A DNA stretch of 64,000 bases from JAJTDS01 sp964202895 (lineage in GTDB: Bacteria > Pseudomonadota > Alphaproteobacteria > Rickettsiales > UBA1997). Numbering within the stretch: position 1 is the stretch's first letter; every line of letters begins with the position of its first letter. The translations under genes and the position numbers were made by a program. This document shows positions 45,409 through 55,200 of this stretch, piece by piece. The DNA lies in the NCBI GenBank assembly GCA_964202895.1, contig CAXNJM010000001.1, positions 434,001 through 498,000 of the forward strand, read 5' to 3'. Under the pieces are notes generated by a model. That model worked only from the letters and a program-made list of their open reading frames with translations. It did not search any database and was not told where the DNA came from.

Positions 45409-46149
45409 TGTTTATGAGTTTTATTAAATATAAATGACAAATGGCAATTTTTAATGTTAAATAAGTGCTTTAACTTTGCAAGAATGATTTATTAATCTCT
45501 TGAAATTTTTTTGCTAAAAAACATTACCTACGAGCAGATCATTAGCCACAAACCAGTCACCAAAGCTAAATATTTATGCGGCAGCATTTTAAATTTTAAA
45601 TTAAAAAGATAAAAACTCCCGATCTTCAACGAAGCCCAGCGATTTATATAATTTTTGCACGATGTTATTAATTATGACTGACAACAAATGTTTGATAAGA
45701 AATAAAATATGCTTTAAAAAGATGCATTTATAAAAATAATTATTTTTCTTACTTGACACAATAAAAATCTTATTGAAAATGCAAAATTGTTATTTTTGTA
45801 ATAAATTTTATTACACTCATAACACAAACATTATATAAAAAAATTATTATATTAAAATTAAATATTATTAAACCATTTCAAGAAAATACAACCCTCTTTT
45901 TTGGCAAAATAATAGCATAAACAGCAAAAACTTTAACAAAATTTTGAGTAAATAATAATTGCTTGGATTACACGGCATCTATATTAAATTTAAACAAGTG
46001 CTCCAACAATTCTCTATCTCACTCAAAACACAAAATTAGGTCATTGGCGAATAATTTCTCAATAGATAAATTAAGTGGATTAAAGCGGTTATTTATGTTC
46101 TGTTAATTTAATGCAATAAGTCCTAATAATATTAAATTCAAATCAAACC
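45409..46149. other. Noncoding A+T-rich gap
   Basis: About 740 bp with no intact gene. The only coding trace is a short remnant at 45601-45700 (listed separately). The right part (45700-46149) is very A+T-rich and holds the promoter of the repeat-containing gene at 46150. Confidence 0.55.
45601..45700 (-). pseudogene. Remnant of a GNAT acetyltransferase C-terminus
   Basis: On the minus strand the translation NIVQKLYKSLGFVEDREF ends at a TAA. VQKLYKSLGF is the typical C-terminal motif of GNAT N-acetyltransferases. The preceding ~20 residues match only weakly and no complete domain is visible, so this is a decayed tail. Confidence 0.4.
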
Positions 46150-46896
46150 ATGGAAACACAAGAAATAATAAATAATTTTATAAATCATATTAATCCAAAT
46201 CATATTACAGCTCTTAATAAATATAAGACTAATAATGAGCATAAAACTGATGTTATGCATAAAAAATCTCAGGAATTTATCAATAACAATATAAATTCGG
46301 GTAATTTTAACAATGAAAAAAAAATTGCATTAATTTTAGATCTCAATGATGTTTATAAAGATAATTATCCTGAATATTACAAATCTTCAACTGGCTTAAT
46401 GCTTTATAATGAAATATTAGTGAATCTCGATAAAGAAAATTTAAAAGATCAATTAGATACAATTAATCGCATTAATTTTGCAACAGAATTTCATTTAGAA
46501 ATAGGAATATCGGCTCTAATTGCAAAAATCAATGAAGAACCTTCCCTCTATAATAACAATCAAGTAATAATTAATGAAATAATTAATGAGGCTTCTTGTC
46601 AAGAAAGTAAGTCTTTAAGCGATCCTAGTAAAAAACAATTGCAAAAAGAATTAGATCCTTTATCAACTAAAGCAAGCGATAAAGAAAGCAATAGTGAATT
46701 TACTTCTGGAGGAAAACGAAAACAACCGAGCCACGACAAAGCAAGCGATAAAGAAAACAATAGTGAATTTACTTCTGGAGGAAAACAAAAACAACCGAGC
46801 CACGACAAAGTCGATCTTGCCGATATCGAGAATAATCTAAATCGAATAACAAAGAAGATTTATAAAGGATCGGAACCTGCAAGAAATATCAGATAA
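46150..46896 (+). CDS. Hypothetical protein with tandem 23-residue repeats
   Basis: The 248-residue protein has no recognised family. Residues 1-~155 are Asn- and Ile-rich and probably helical. From ~174 two perfect-length copies of the unit KASDKE(S/N)NSEFTSGGK are followed by (R/Q)KQPSHD, then a charged tail. No signal peptide or membrane segment is seen. The repeats suggest a disordered, variable region. The composition is as A+T-rich as the surroundings. Confidence 0.6.
   Translation: METQEIINNFINHINPNHITALNKYKTNNEHKTDVMHKKSQEFINNNINSGNFNNEKKIALILDLNDVYKDNYPEYYKSSTGLMLYNEILVNLDKENLKDQLDTINRINFATEFHLEIGISALIAKINEEPSLYNNNQVIINEIINEASCQESKSLSDPSKKQLQKELDPLSTKASDKESNSEFTSGGKRKQPSHDKASDKENNSEFTSGGKQKQPSHDKVDLADIENNLNRITKKIYKGSEPARNIR
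46669..46806 (+). repeat. 69-bp tandem repeat within the 46150 gene
   Basis: Two copies, 46669-46737 and 46738-46806, differ at only a few bases. The 69-bp period keeps the frame, so copy number can change without breaking the protein. Confidence 0.9.
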
Positions 46897-47150
46897 GGCT
46901 ATTAAAATCCAAATTTTTTAAAAATTAAGGAATTTTTTGGGCATTTTATTTTTTAGCAATTCAGTGGATAAATAATCTATAAATAATTACACAAAGAAGC
47001 TGAAAAATAAAATGCTCCGCCTGTTTATTTAAAACAAGAAAAGAGGAGTCGATATGATTTCCTAGCTTCAAAAGGTTATTTTTAAGGCTTTTTAGCACAA
47101 GGAGCAAACCCTTTCAATGATTACAGAATTAACTTCCTTACCTTTAACTC

Positions 47151-47580
47151 AAGCCCTAATTTTGCTGAGAATATAATAGCCCCTTCTCCGAACAGAATTG
47201 ATCCTGCAACTTTGTGCAGGATGACGATGACGGAACTAAAACACCCGTCATGCCGTTGCAAAACGGCACCCAGAAAGAAAAGGGGCTGGGTCCCGACTTT
47301 CGTCGGGATGACGGTAAGGGTTAGGATGATGGAGCTAAAATAATAACAACGAGGAAGAACGAAGGCAATAATCTTCACAATAAACTTAGCCACAATTTTG
47401 TTGAGAATATAATCGCCCCTTCTCCGAACAGAATGGATCCTGCAACTTCGTGCAGGATGAAGGTATGGTCCCAATGCATCAAACACTCGTCATGCCGTTG
47501 AAAAACGGCACCCAGAAATATGTAGGGCTGGGTCCCGACTTTCGTCGGGATGACGGTAAGGGTTGGGATGATGGCAGGGG
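47151..47580. repeat. ~235-bp direct repeat containing two palindromic elements
   Basis: Two related blocks (start of the first near 47151, of the second near 47390) share CCCCTTCTCCGAACAGAAT followed by a TCCTGCAACTT-GTGCAGGATGA hairpin. Each ends in the common palindromic element on the minus strand (47241-47314 and 47481-47557). The rest of 46897-47621 holds nothing else I can support. Confidence 0.8.
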
Positions 47581-47621
47581 GCCGAAACTCCTTGCTGCCT
47601 AATATCTTGGAGGCTGAAGAT

Positions 47622-48509
47622 CTAGTTTTGTTGAGCTTGCAAGATGTTAATTTTTGCCCCTTCTAAAGTTTTAGAAATGAAGCTTTCAATGGCATTTTTA
47701 GCAAGATTCTGAGCCAAAACTTCTTTAACTTCTTGATAGGGGGCAATTTTTGCTGGCCTTTCATCTTCAAATTTAACGATAATCCATTTGTTGGTAAATT
47801 TAATTGGCTTGGCAAAATTCCCCTTGCCCGCTTTTCTTGCTTGATTTATTATTTCGGAAGGAATGGCATCCTCAAGAACAAAGCCAAGATTACCGCCTTT
47901 TTTAGCAGCCTCTTTATCTAAAGATTTTTTTCTTGCTTGAGTAGAAAATGAAGCGGGTGATTTGAGAAGGGATTGATAAATTTGATTTGCCTCTTTCTCG
48001 GTTTTAACCGCAATATAACTAATATTGATGTCTTTTTTATTTTTTAACTTAATAACTAATTCATCATAATTTTTCTTGACATTTTTTTCATCGGTTGCTT
48101 CTTTTGCTAAGGCGATAAAAAGCTTTTGCTTTAAGAGCTCAGATTCAAAAATTTTAAGAGCTTCTTGATAGTCTTTATCTTTGTTAAGGCTTCTTGCTTT
48201 GGCTTTTTTGTAGGATATTTCTTTTAAAATCAACTCTTTGATAAAAATTTCTTTTTGCTCTGCCGTAAGCTTTTCAGGAGTTAAATCTTTAAATTTATCA
48301 TTTTTAGCAATTAATTTTTCAAGCTCAATTTTAATATCTTTTACAGTAATTTCTCCGTCTGAATATGTTGCAATAACCGTTTTTGCTGGATCATTTGTAA
48401 CAGCAACTTGGCTTGAAGCCTTGTTATTAAAAGAAGCTTGACAAGATGCTAAAAGCATAATTATTGGCATTGCGGTGAATAATTTTGGTTTCGATATATT
48501 TATTTTCAT
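47622..48509 (-). CDS. Parvulin-type peptidyl-prolyl isomerase lipoprotein (PrsA-like foldase)
   Basis: The 295-residue protein has a lipobox (MLLASC). The N-terminal chaperone-like region (LEKLIAKNDKFKDLTPEKL) precedes a PpiC domain (NISYIAVKTEKEANQIYQSL, SFSTQARKKSLD, GGNLGFVLEDAIPSEI) and a WIIVKFEDERPAK tail, the usual order in PrsA/SurA-like foldases. It assists folding of secreted or outer-membrane proteins in the periplasm. Its 5' end overlaps the truncated last toxin cassette by ~80 bp, because that cassette frame runs into it. Confidence 0.87.
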   Translation of the reverse strand: MKINISKPKLFTAMPIIMLLASCQASFNNKASSQVAVTNDPAKTVIATYSDGEITVKDIKIELEKLIAKNDKFKDLTPEKLTAEQKEIFIKELILKEISYKKAKARSLNKDKDYQEALKIFESELLKQKLFIALAKEATDEKNVKKNYDELVIKLKNKKDINISYIAVKTEKEANQIYQSLLKSPASFSTQARKKSLDKEAAKKGGNLGFVLEDAIPSEIINQARKAGKGNFAKPIKFTNKWIIVKFEDERPAKIAPYQEVKEVLAQNLAKNAIESFISKTLEGAKINILQAQQN

Positions 48510-48882
48510 GATTATTTATAGGTTGGTTGGTTAATAAAAATTGTTTATTTGTTTGATAGATTCTTTTGATCTCGATCTTTTCCGTCATCGTTTTTTTGGC
48601 ATTCAGGAAAAGATTATTATCGATAGTCGGGGTTTTATTCTGCGATACAACAAAATATGCCCCTGCTAGCTGTGAAGCTAAAATTAAATCTTGATTATTC
48701 ACCGGTGTTCCCGAGAACTGAACTTGAAGCACCGATTCTCCGCTAGAGTTTAGATATTGATTTGGATTAGAATTTAGTAAAGCAAGATAATTTCTAAGCC
48801 CGCCACCAGAATGACCAGCTAGAGTTATAATTTGACCAGTTTCTAGGGTTGGGTTTTTATTGTTATCTTTATTACTAATCAT
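48427..48882 (-). pseudogene. Truncated orphan toxin C-terminus, cassette 4
   Basis: Starting from the ATG that overlaps the stop of the upstream lipoprotein gene, the first ~85 residues match the other cassettes (TGQIITLAGHSGGGLRNYL, then NNQDLILASQLAGAYFV). After TPTIDNN the homology ends abruptly. The expected DPVGxVLG and SPHSxYxC blocks are missing, and unrelated residues continue into ppiC. The cassette lost its end and its immunity gene, which marks the boundary of the array. Confidence 0.75.
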
Positions 48883-49696
48883 TTTGCTTTGGCAATAAAG
48901 GTTGATCTTTTTGGCATTCTTTAAAGTTAGAAGCATCGTTGAGAATGGAGCGGACTAAGGCTTCTGAGATATTGTTTTCTACTATTAGCTTCCCAGCTCT
49001 AGCTGATGGAAGTTTACGAATTGGCTTAATAGGAATAGCCGCTAAAAGCATCAAAGAACTCCACACCTCATGAACCTTATCTTTTAGTTCATAGGTTTTG
49101 AGGAGCTTGGCTAAATTATTATTTTCATCAAGGAAGTATTCTCCTTCATTGATTCTTTGCTTATCTTCAGTAAGGAGATAATTGCCTTTCTTAGTTTGTT
49201 TAATTTGAATTTTATTATTAGAAAAATCTACCTGCTTAGGGTTGACATTTATTGATTTGTCTTTTAGAGAGGATTCCGATGGATAGTGAATTAGAGAAGC
49301 TTGGGCTTGGTAGTTGTGTTGACAGTAGAATGGAATCGTAAAAAGAGTAAAAAAAGTTACTGCGAAATATGGCTCACAAAGCCCATCTTCTTTATCCTCG
49401 CTTTTAGTTGATATTTTAACAAAGCATGAAGCATCGCTAGGAATCTTTTTGCTTTGCTGAATGGAACGTTTGTTAAAAGAGGCGCCAACAACTTGATTAA
49501 ATTGATGATACTCGTCCAAGTTCTGGATATTAGAATATCCAAAGTTTACGTCTAAATTTTTACCATCATCTACAGCTTCAGGATAATTCTCCAACTTAAC
49601 ATTGTTGCCTGGTATTCCCGCACAACTAACAACAAGAGAAGTTAGTAAGATTATTTTTACTAAATTTTGCCAGAATATTTTTTTAAATATCTTCAT
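48875..49696 (-). CDS. Putative immunity lipoprotein, cassette 3
   Basis: The 273-residue lipoprotein (signal peptide, lipobox VVSCAG) shares its N-terminal ~35 residues and its last ~140 residues (ASLIHYPSESSLKDK to LLPKQND) almost completely with the two other copies. The middle (~40-125) is different. A hydrophobic segment lies at ~115-130. Its start overlaps the stop of cassette 3 toxin by 4 bp (ATGA), and its stop overlaps the start of cassette 4. By position it should protect against cassette 3. Confidence 0.72.
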   Translation of the reverse strand: MKIFKKIFWQNLVKIILLTSLVVSCAGIPGNNVKLENYPEAVDDGKNLDVNFGYSNIQNLDEYHQFNQVVGASFNKRSIQQSKKIPSDASCFVKISTKSEDKEDGLCEPYFAVTFFTLFTIPFYCQHNYQAQASLIHYPSESSLKDKSINVNPKQVDFSNNKIQIKQTKKGNYLLTEDKQRINEGEYFLDENNNLAKLLKTYELKDKVHEVWSSLMLLAAIPIKPIRKLPSARAGKLIVENNISEALVRSILNDASNFKECQKDQPLLPKQND

Positions 49697-50124
49697 TGTT
49701 GATTTGCCTTTGTAATTGGTTTACTAAATCGTTGTCCAGAGTTGCAGTTTGAAAGAATGCATTCATAGTTTGAGTGAGGACTATTTTTGCCAAAGAGTTT
49801 CCAAGTATTGTAAGAACTAAATATTGCATCAACCACATCCCCATTCGCTCCCAACACATTACCGACGGCATCACCCGTTTTGTTGTTAACATAAATACTT
49901 GCACCGGAATTCTTTCCAGCTTGATAGATATCAAAAGCATTCACGGGAGTTCCTGAGAACTGAATTTGAAGCACAGATTCTCCGCTAGAGTTTAGATATT
50001 GATTTGGATTAGAATTTAGTAAAGCAAGATAATTTCTAAGCCCGCCACCAGAATGACCAGCTAGAGTTATAATTTGACCAGTTTCTAGGGTTGGGTTTTT
50101 ATTGTTATCTTTATTACTAATCAT
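49693..50124 (-). CDS. Orphan toxin C-terminal half, cassette 3
   Basis: The 143-residue frame starts at MISNKDNNKNPTLETGQ and continues into IITLAGHSGGGLRNYL, as in the end of the big exoprotein. After SGTPVN it diverges (AFDIYQAGKNSGASIYVNNK) and keeps only DAVGNVLGANG (probable catalytic Asp) and NSPHSNYEC (probable catalytic His). There is no signal peptide, so it cannot be exported alone. A longer start (50178) overlaps the lipoprotein and is not preferred. The fold needs N-terminal strands that are present only in the exoprotein. Confidence 0.7.
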   Translation of the reverse strand: MISNKDNNKNPTLETGQIITLAGHSGGGLRNYLALLNSNPNQYLNSSGESVLQIQFSGTPVNAFDIYQAGKNSGASIYVNNKTGDAVGNVLGANGDVVDAIFSSYNTWKLFGKNSPHSNYECILSNCNSGQRFSKPITKANQQ

Positions 50125-50944
50125 TTTGCTTTGGCAATAAAGGTTGATCTTTTTGGCATTCTTTAAAGTTAGAAGCATCGTTGAGAATGGAGCGGACTAA
50201 GGCTTCTGAGATATTGTTTTCTACTATTAGCTTCCCAGCTCTAGCTGATGGAAGTTTACGAATTGGCTTAATAGGAATAGCCGCTAAAAGCATCAAAGAA
50301 CTCCACACCTCATGAACCTTATCTTTTAGTTCATAGGTTTTGAGGAGTTTGGCTAAATTATTATTTTCATCAAGGAAGTAGTCTCCTTCATTGATTCTTT
50401 GCTTATCTTCAGTAAGGAGATAATTGTCTTTCTTAGTTTGTTTAATTTGAATTTTATTATTAGAAAAATCTACCTGCTTAGGGTTAATATTTATCGATCT
50501 ATCTTTGAGAGAAGATTCCGATGGATAGTGAATTAGAGAAGCTTGGGCTTGGTAGATATGTTGTCTATAACAGGGAATAATGGTTAAAGATAATTGGCAA
50601 ATTACGCCATAAAATATGACCGGAATATCTGAGAAATATGTTTTGTTACGGCTTTTATTGTTTTTCTTTGAATATACTTTAGCAAGACACTGATTTGATT
50701 CTGTCTTTTTTGAATTTAAGCCCTTTAAAGAATAAATAAAGACCTCTTCCTTCTCTTTTATTATATTTTTTGATGGATAAAATTCAGCAGATAAAGTAAT
50801 TTTATCTAATTTATTTTGCTCAATTTCTGGATAATCCTTCAACTTAACATTGTTGCCTGGTATTCCCGCACAACTACCAACAAGAGAAGTTAGCAAGATT
50901 ATTTTTACTAAATTTTGCCAGAGTATTTTTTTAAATTTCTTCAT
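50117..50944 (-). CDS. Putative immunity lipoprotein, cassette 2
   Basis: The 275-residue lipoprotein (lipobox VGSCAG) has the same layout as the cassette 3 copy, with a variable middle (EFYPSKNIIKEKEEVFIYSL and neighbours) and a nearly identical C-terminal half. The start overlaps the cassette 2 toxin stop by 4 bp and the end overlaps the cassette 3 start by 8 bp, a tightly coupled arrangement. The lipid anchor would place it in the periplasm, where an incoming phospholipase-like toxin would act. Confidence 0.72.
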   Translation of the reverse strand: MKKFKKILWQNLVKIILLTSLVGSCAGIPGNNVKLKDYPEIEQNKLDKITLSAEFYPSKNIIKEKEEVFIYSLKGLNSKKTESNQCLAKVYSKKNNKSRNKTYFSDIPVIFYGVICQLSLTIIPCYRQHIYQAQASLIHYPSESSLKDRSININPKQVDFSNNKIQIKQTKKDNYLLTEDKQRINEGDYFLDENNNLAKLLKTYELKDKVHEVWSSLMLLAAIPIKPIRKLPSARAGKLIVENNISEALVRSILNDASNFKECQKDQPLLPKQND

Positions 50945-51414
50945 TGTGAATTTGGTTTTGCAATCGGATTGGTAAGCTGACCAGAATTGCAGTTTGAAAA
51001 TGCACAGCCGTAATTAGAGTGAGGACTTGATAATCCAATACCCTCTAACCAATTAAACAATGCTAAACTGCTAAAAACTGCCATTGTCGTATCAATAATA
51101 TTCCCATTCCCTCCAAGCACTAAACCAACAGGATCAGCTAAAAGATTATTATCGATAGTCGGGGTTTTATTCTGCGATGCAACAAAATATGCACCTGCTA
51201 GCTGTGAAGCTAAAATTAAATCTTGATTATTCACCGGTGTTCCTGAGAACTGAATTTGAAGCACAGATTCTCCGCTGGAGTTTAGATATTGATTTGGATT
51301 AGAATTGGCTAGAGCAAGATAATTTCTAAGCCCGCCACCAGAATGACCAGCTAGAGTTATGGTTTGACCAGTTTCTAGGGTTGGGTTTTTATTATTATCT
51401 TTATTACTAATCAT
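50941..51414 (-). CDS. Orphan toxin C-terminal half, cassette 2
   Basis: The 157-residue frame is nearly identical to the exoprotein end through VNNQDLILASQLAGAYFVASQNK, LLADPVGLVLGGNGNIID and the SPHSNYGCAFSNC block, but its ~20 residues after NIID (TTMAVFSSLALFNWLEGIGL) differ. All three putative catalytic residues are present: Ser in GHSGG, Asp in ADPVG, His in SPHS. It starts just before the nucleophile strand and lacks any export signal. Confidence 0.72.
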   Translation of the reverse strand: MISNKDNNKNPTLETGQTITLAGHSGGGLRNYLALANSNPNQYLNSSGESVLQIQFSGTPVNNQDLILASQLAGAYFVASQNKTPTIDNNLLADPVGLVLGGNGNIIDTTMAVFSSLALFNWLEGIGLSSPHSNYGCAFSNCNSGQLTNPIAKPNSQ

Positions 51415-52213
51415 TTTGCTTTGGCAATAAAGGTTGATCTTTTTGGCATTCTTTAAAGTTAGAAGCATCGTTGAGAATGGAGCGGACTAAGGCTTCTGAG
51501 ATGGTGTTTTCTACGATTCTTCTGCCATAGTCGTCTGATGGCAGTTCATGAAGAGATTTAATAGCAAAGCCTGCCAATATCATCAACAAACTCCACACCT
51601 CATGAACCTTATCTTTTAGTTCATAGGTTTTGAGGAGCTTGGCTAAATTATTATTTTCATCAAGGAAGTATTCTCCTTCATTGATTCTTTGTTTATCTTC
51701 AGTAAGGAGATAATTGCCTTTCTTAGTTTGTTTAATTTGAATTTTATTATTAGAAAAATCGACCTGCTTAGGGTTGACATTTATTGGTTTATCTCTGAGA
51801 GAAGATTCCGATGGGTAGTGAATTAGAGAAGCTTGGACTTGGTAGTTCCAATAACAATATGCAGGTACAATAAAAAGAGTGAATCCAGCTAGAATGCCAT
51901 AGACTTGACAAACATTACTTGTTCCGTAGTCATTATTTGAAGAAATCATAACATGGCAATTCTTATTAAAAGGTTTTTTCTGACCTCTTTCCACGAAAGA
52001 TAGCCTCTTTGTAATTTTATCACTAAAATCTGCTCCCACTTTCTTTAATCCAAAGTCAGTTCTTTCATAGCTTAAGTCTAGGTTTGTTAGTTTAGATTGG
52101 TCTATTTGAGAATAGCTCCCTAGCTTTACATTTCCCCCTGGAATAGCAGCGCATCCAGCGAGCAAAGAGATTGTTAAGATTAATTTTATTAAATTTTGCC
52201 AAAATGGTATCAT
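51407..52213 (-). CDS. Putative immunity lipoprotein of the exoprotein toxin, cassette 1
   Basis: The 268-residue lipoprotein (lipobox SLLAGC) begins 12 bp after the exoprotein stop codon, the usual place of a cdiI gene. It shares the conserved C-terminal half with the two other lipoproteins and has its own middle region (LSYERTDFGLKKVGADFSDK). A hydrophobic segment AGFTLFIVPAYCYW lies near 130. I infer it neutralises the hydrolase domain at the exoprotein C-terminus. Confidence 0.75.
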   Translation of the reverse strand: MIPFWQNLIKLILTISLLAGCAAIPGGNVKLGSYSQIDQSKLTNLDLSYERTDFGLKKVGADFSDKITKRLSFVERGQKKPFNKNCHVMISSNNDYGTSNVCQVYGILAGFTLFIVPAYCYWNYQVQASLIHYPSESSLRDKPINVNPKQVDFSNNKIQIKQTKKGNYLLTEDKQRINEGEYFLDENNNLAKLLKTYELKDKVHEVWSLLMILAGFAIKSLHELPSDDYGRRIVENTISEALVRSILNDASNFKECQKDQPLLPKQND

Positions 52214-52225
52214 ACTAGCTTAGAT

Positions 52226-55200
52226 TTATTGTGAATTTGGTTTTGCAATCGGATTAGTAAGCTCTCCAGAATAACAGTTTAAAAATGCACAACCGTAATC
52301 AGAGTGAGGGCTAGTTAAACCAAATAATTTAAATAAATGCAAAATATGCCCAGCCCCAACAATTCCATCAATAATATTCCCATTCCCTCCAAGCACTAAA
52401 CCAACAGGATCTGCTAGTATACTCTTATTGTCTGGCACTTTATTCTGCGATGCAACAAAATATGCACCTGCTAGCTGTGAAGCTAAAATTAAATCTTGAT
52501 TATTCACCGGTGTTCCTGAGAACTGAACTTGAAGCACTGATTCTCCGCTAGAGTTTAGATATTGATTTGGATTAGAATTGGCTAGAGCAAGATAATTTCT
52601 AAGCCCACCACCAGAATGACCAGCTAGAGTTATAATTTGACCAGTTTCTTTAGCATTATTGGTGATTGCAGTAATAAATTGTTCATCTGTTGCCTGACCT
52701 TTAGTTTGGATTAACCCACCTAAAACATTAGCCCCTAAATAGTTAACAGAAACTTCGCCAAGATCGGGTAGGAGGCCTCTAAATTTCTGCCAATCACTAA
52801 GATTTTCACCTTCTCCTTTTGCACTCGGATCGTATAATATTGTAATTTTACCGCTTTCATCGGTTGAGCCAAGTTGCATTTTAGCATTTCTAGCGGCATC
52901 GTTAAGATTATTCATTATGCCGTTTGAGAATAATTTATTTGAAGCAAGAGATGGGTCAGCAAGATAATCAGCCAAAGTAAATGCCTTACCTATTTGGTTT
53001 TCGTCTTTATCAATATTAACAAATTGTCGCTCTTGCCCAACATCAAGAGCAATTGTTTTTATTCCTAATGTCGTTTTTAAATTTCCAAAATCAGAACTTA
53101 TTCCATTGGCAATATCACTAAAACCTCTTAATGGATTAATTTGATAAGCCAAGTTAATAAGAGTATCCCCAACATTTGAGGCAAGACCAGAACCGATATT
53201 TGCAATAAGAGATTCGTTTGAATCGCTTTGTTTTATGTCGTCAGATAGAGTTCTGTTGCCCATAGATTTATTATTGGCCTTCATTTGATTTTGAGAATCA
53301 TTTCTTCCAAACTCAATTGTCTCTTTGATATGAATTGGATCAACAGTTAGTGATTTAGTTAGAACCTGAGATTCAAAGATGTTTCGATTAAGATCTCCGC
53401 TGTAATCAGCTCCACCATTTACTAAGATTAAATTATTGTTATTATCAAGATTAAGAGGGGCTCCTGTTTTGATGATTCCATTACCAATTATTGCATTAGT
53501 GTTTTGTTCATAATTATGCATTGAATAATTAAGGGTTAATGAACCGCTACCTTTAGCTTCAGTTCCTCCCGACCCACCAGTTCGAGCATTTATTCCGACA
53601 CCGATGCCAAAACTTCTCGCAAAATCAGAATCGTAGAGATTTGAGTAAGAAATTGTGTTGGTGTTTAGGGTTAGATTTCCTCCATCAATTCCATTGCTCA
53701 ATGGACCCCCCATCGTCGCGCTACGCGTCGACTCGCTTCCCCCTAACAGGGTGGAACTGTTCAATGAACCCCCCATCGTCGCGCTACGCGTCGACTCGCT
53801 CCCCCCTAACAGGGTGGAACTGTTCAATGAACCCCCCATCGTCGCGCTACGCGTCGACTCGCTCCCCCCTAACAGGGTGGAGCCTAGCCCCAACTCATTA
53901 GCATTAGTGATGTTAGCAATTACACTGCCAACTAAATTAGTGTTTTTTCCAACATTAATGGCAACTGAATCGGTTCCAAGAATTGAGGCTTGATTATCTG
54001 CCCAGTCTCGATCTGAAACCGATTTGGAATAAGAGACATTTCCGCTTCCTGATTTACCTCCGCCAGAACTACTAAAACCTCCACCAAGGCTAAATGAAGT
54101 GTCTTTTGAAGTTAGGCTATTTTGCCTTGATTCAAGGTTTAAGTCTCCGGCAACTAACATATTAACTTTAGAAGCAAGAATATTGCTTGAAATTATATTG
54201 GTATCGTTGCCTGAGTTTAGGTTAAACTGATTACCAGCTACCAGACTTGCATTAATATAATCTTCTGACTTCGATTTACTCTTAGAGAATGCAATGCTAC
54301 CGCCCCCGCCATTAGCAATCAATGGAATTGAGGAATTTATGGCAAAGCTTCTTGCAAAAGATTCGGAATTGTTGGTATCGGCAAGGATATTTATTTTCCC
54401 TTTGGTGGCGTTAAGGTTGATATTATTTTCTGCACTTAAATTTGATGAATGGATGTTTAAATCTGAAACTGCGGAAGTGAGATTGATATTGCCGTTAGAG
54501 AAGATGTTATTGCTCGCCACATCGCTTTGCTTGAACCCCGATTTTTGTTGCGAATATGCGAGCTCTAAGGTTAAGCCAACACTTCCAGCCCCGCCTTTAC
54601 CAGCATTATTTATCGTGTTGGCGTCATTAATATATTTAGAATTTTCTGCAAGAGATTCATCAAAACTATCTCCTTCGGCTATATTGAGTAATGCCGGACC
54701 ATAAGTTGCAAGATAAGGCGAAACCGCTCCAGCTCCTAGGTAATTTGCCACTGAATTGATGGCAATATATTTAATCGCATTCTTTGGATCAACATCTTTT
54801 AAGTCTTCGATGCTTTTCCAAACATCTTTGAAATTATAGCTAATTCCAGCTTTAACATGAGCAGAGAAGTCTTGAGAAGAGTTATTTTGCTCAAATAAAT
54901 TAGAAGATGTTAGTAAATTGATATCGTTAAAAGCATTCAAATTAACTGCATTACGAGTTGACTCAAGGTTGGAGGCGGTGATATTTATATTACCCTTATC
55001 TCTTTTATTTTGTGAATCAGCAAAGCTTGAAGAGGCCCCTGAAGCAATATTAACTTTTTCCCCAACGATATTTGAAGAAACTACAGTTTTGGCATTGGTT
55101 GTGGTTGATGAGCCATTACCATCAACTCCAGCAGTTAAGGCGATTTCGTATGAGTTGATTTCGAAGTTGATGTTGCTTTCAGCATGAAGCGAGCTATTTT

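Larger units (their letters stand above)
48427..52213 (-). repeat. Array of ~1.25-1.29 kb lipoprotein-toxin cassettes
   Basis: Three copies of the lipoprotein gene (starts 52213, 50944, 49696) alternate with toxin-tail copies (starts 51414, 50124, 48882). The spacings are 1269 and 1248 bp for the lipoproteins and 1290 and 1242 bp for the tails. Conserved blocks are nearly identical at DNA level, with islands of divergence, giving long homology for recombination with the end of the exoprotein gene. Confidence 0.9.

Noticed and set aside
45100..46896. Prophage remnant around the Bor-like gene
   Set aside because: No integrase, structural or lysis gene, or attachment site is visible nearby.
49693..51468. 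Longer starts for the toxin tails beginning MLLTLKN
   Set aside because: Those residues are the shifted reading of the conserved lipoprotein end. The ATG overlapping the lipoprotein stop is a more natural coupled start.
53641..53993. Plus-strand frames of 86 and 112 residues
   Set aside because: They are shadows of the GC-rich in-frame repeat of the exoprotein gene on the other strand.
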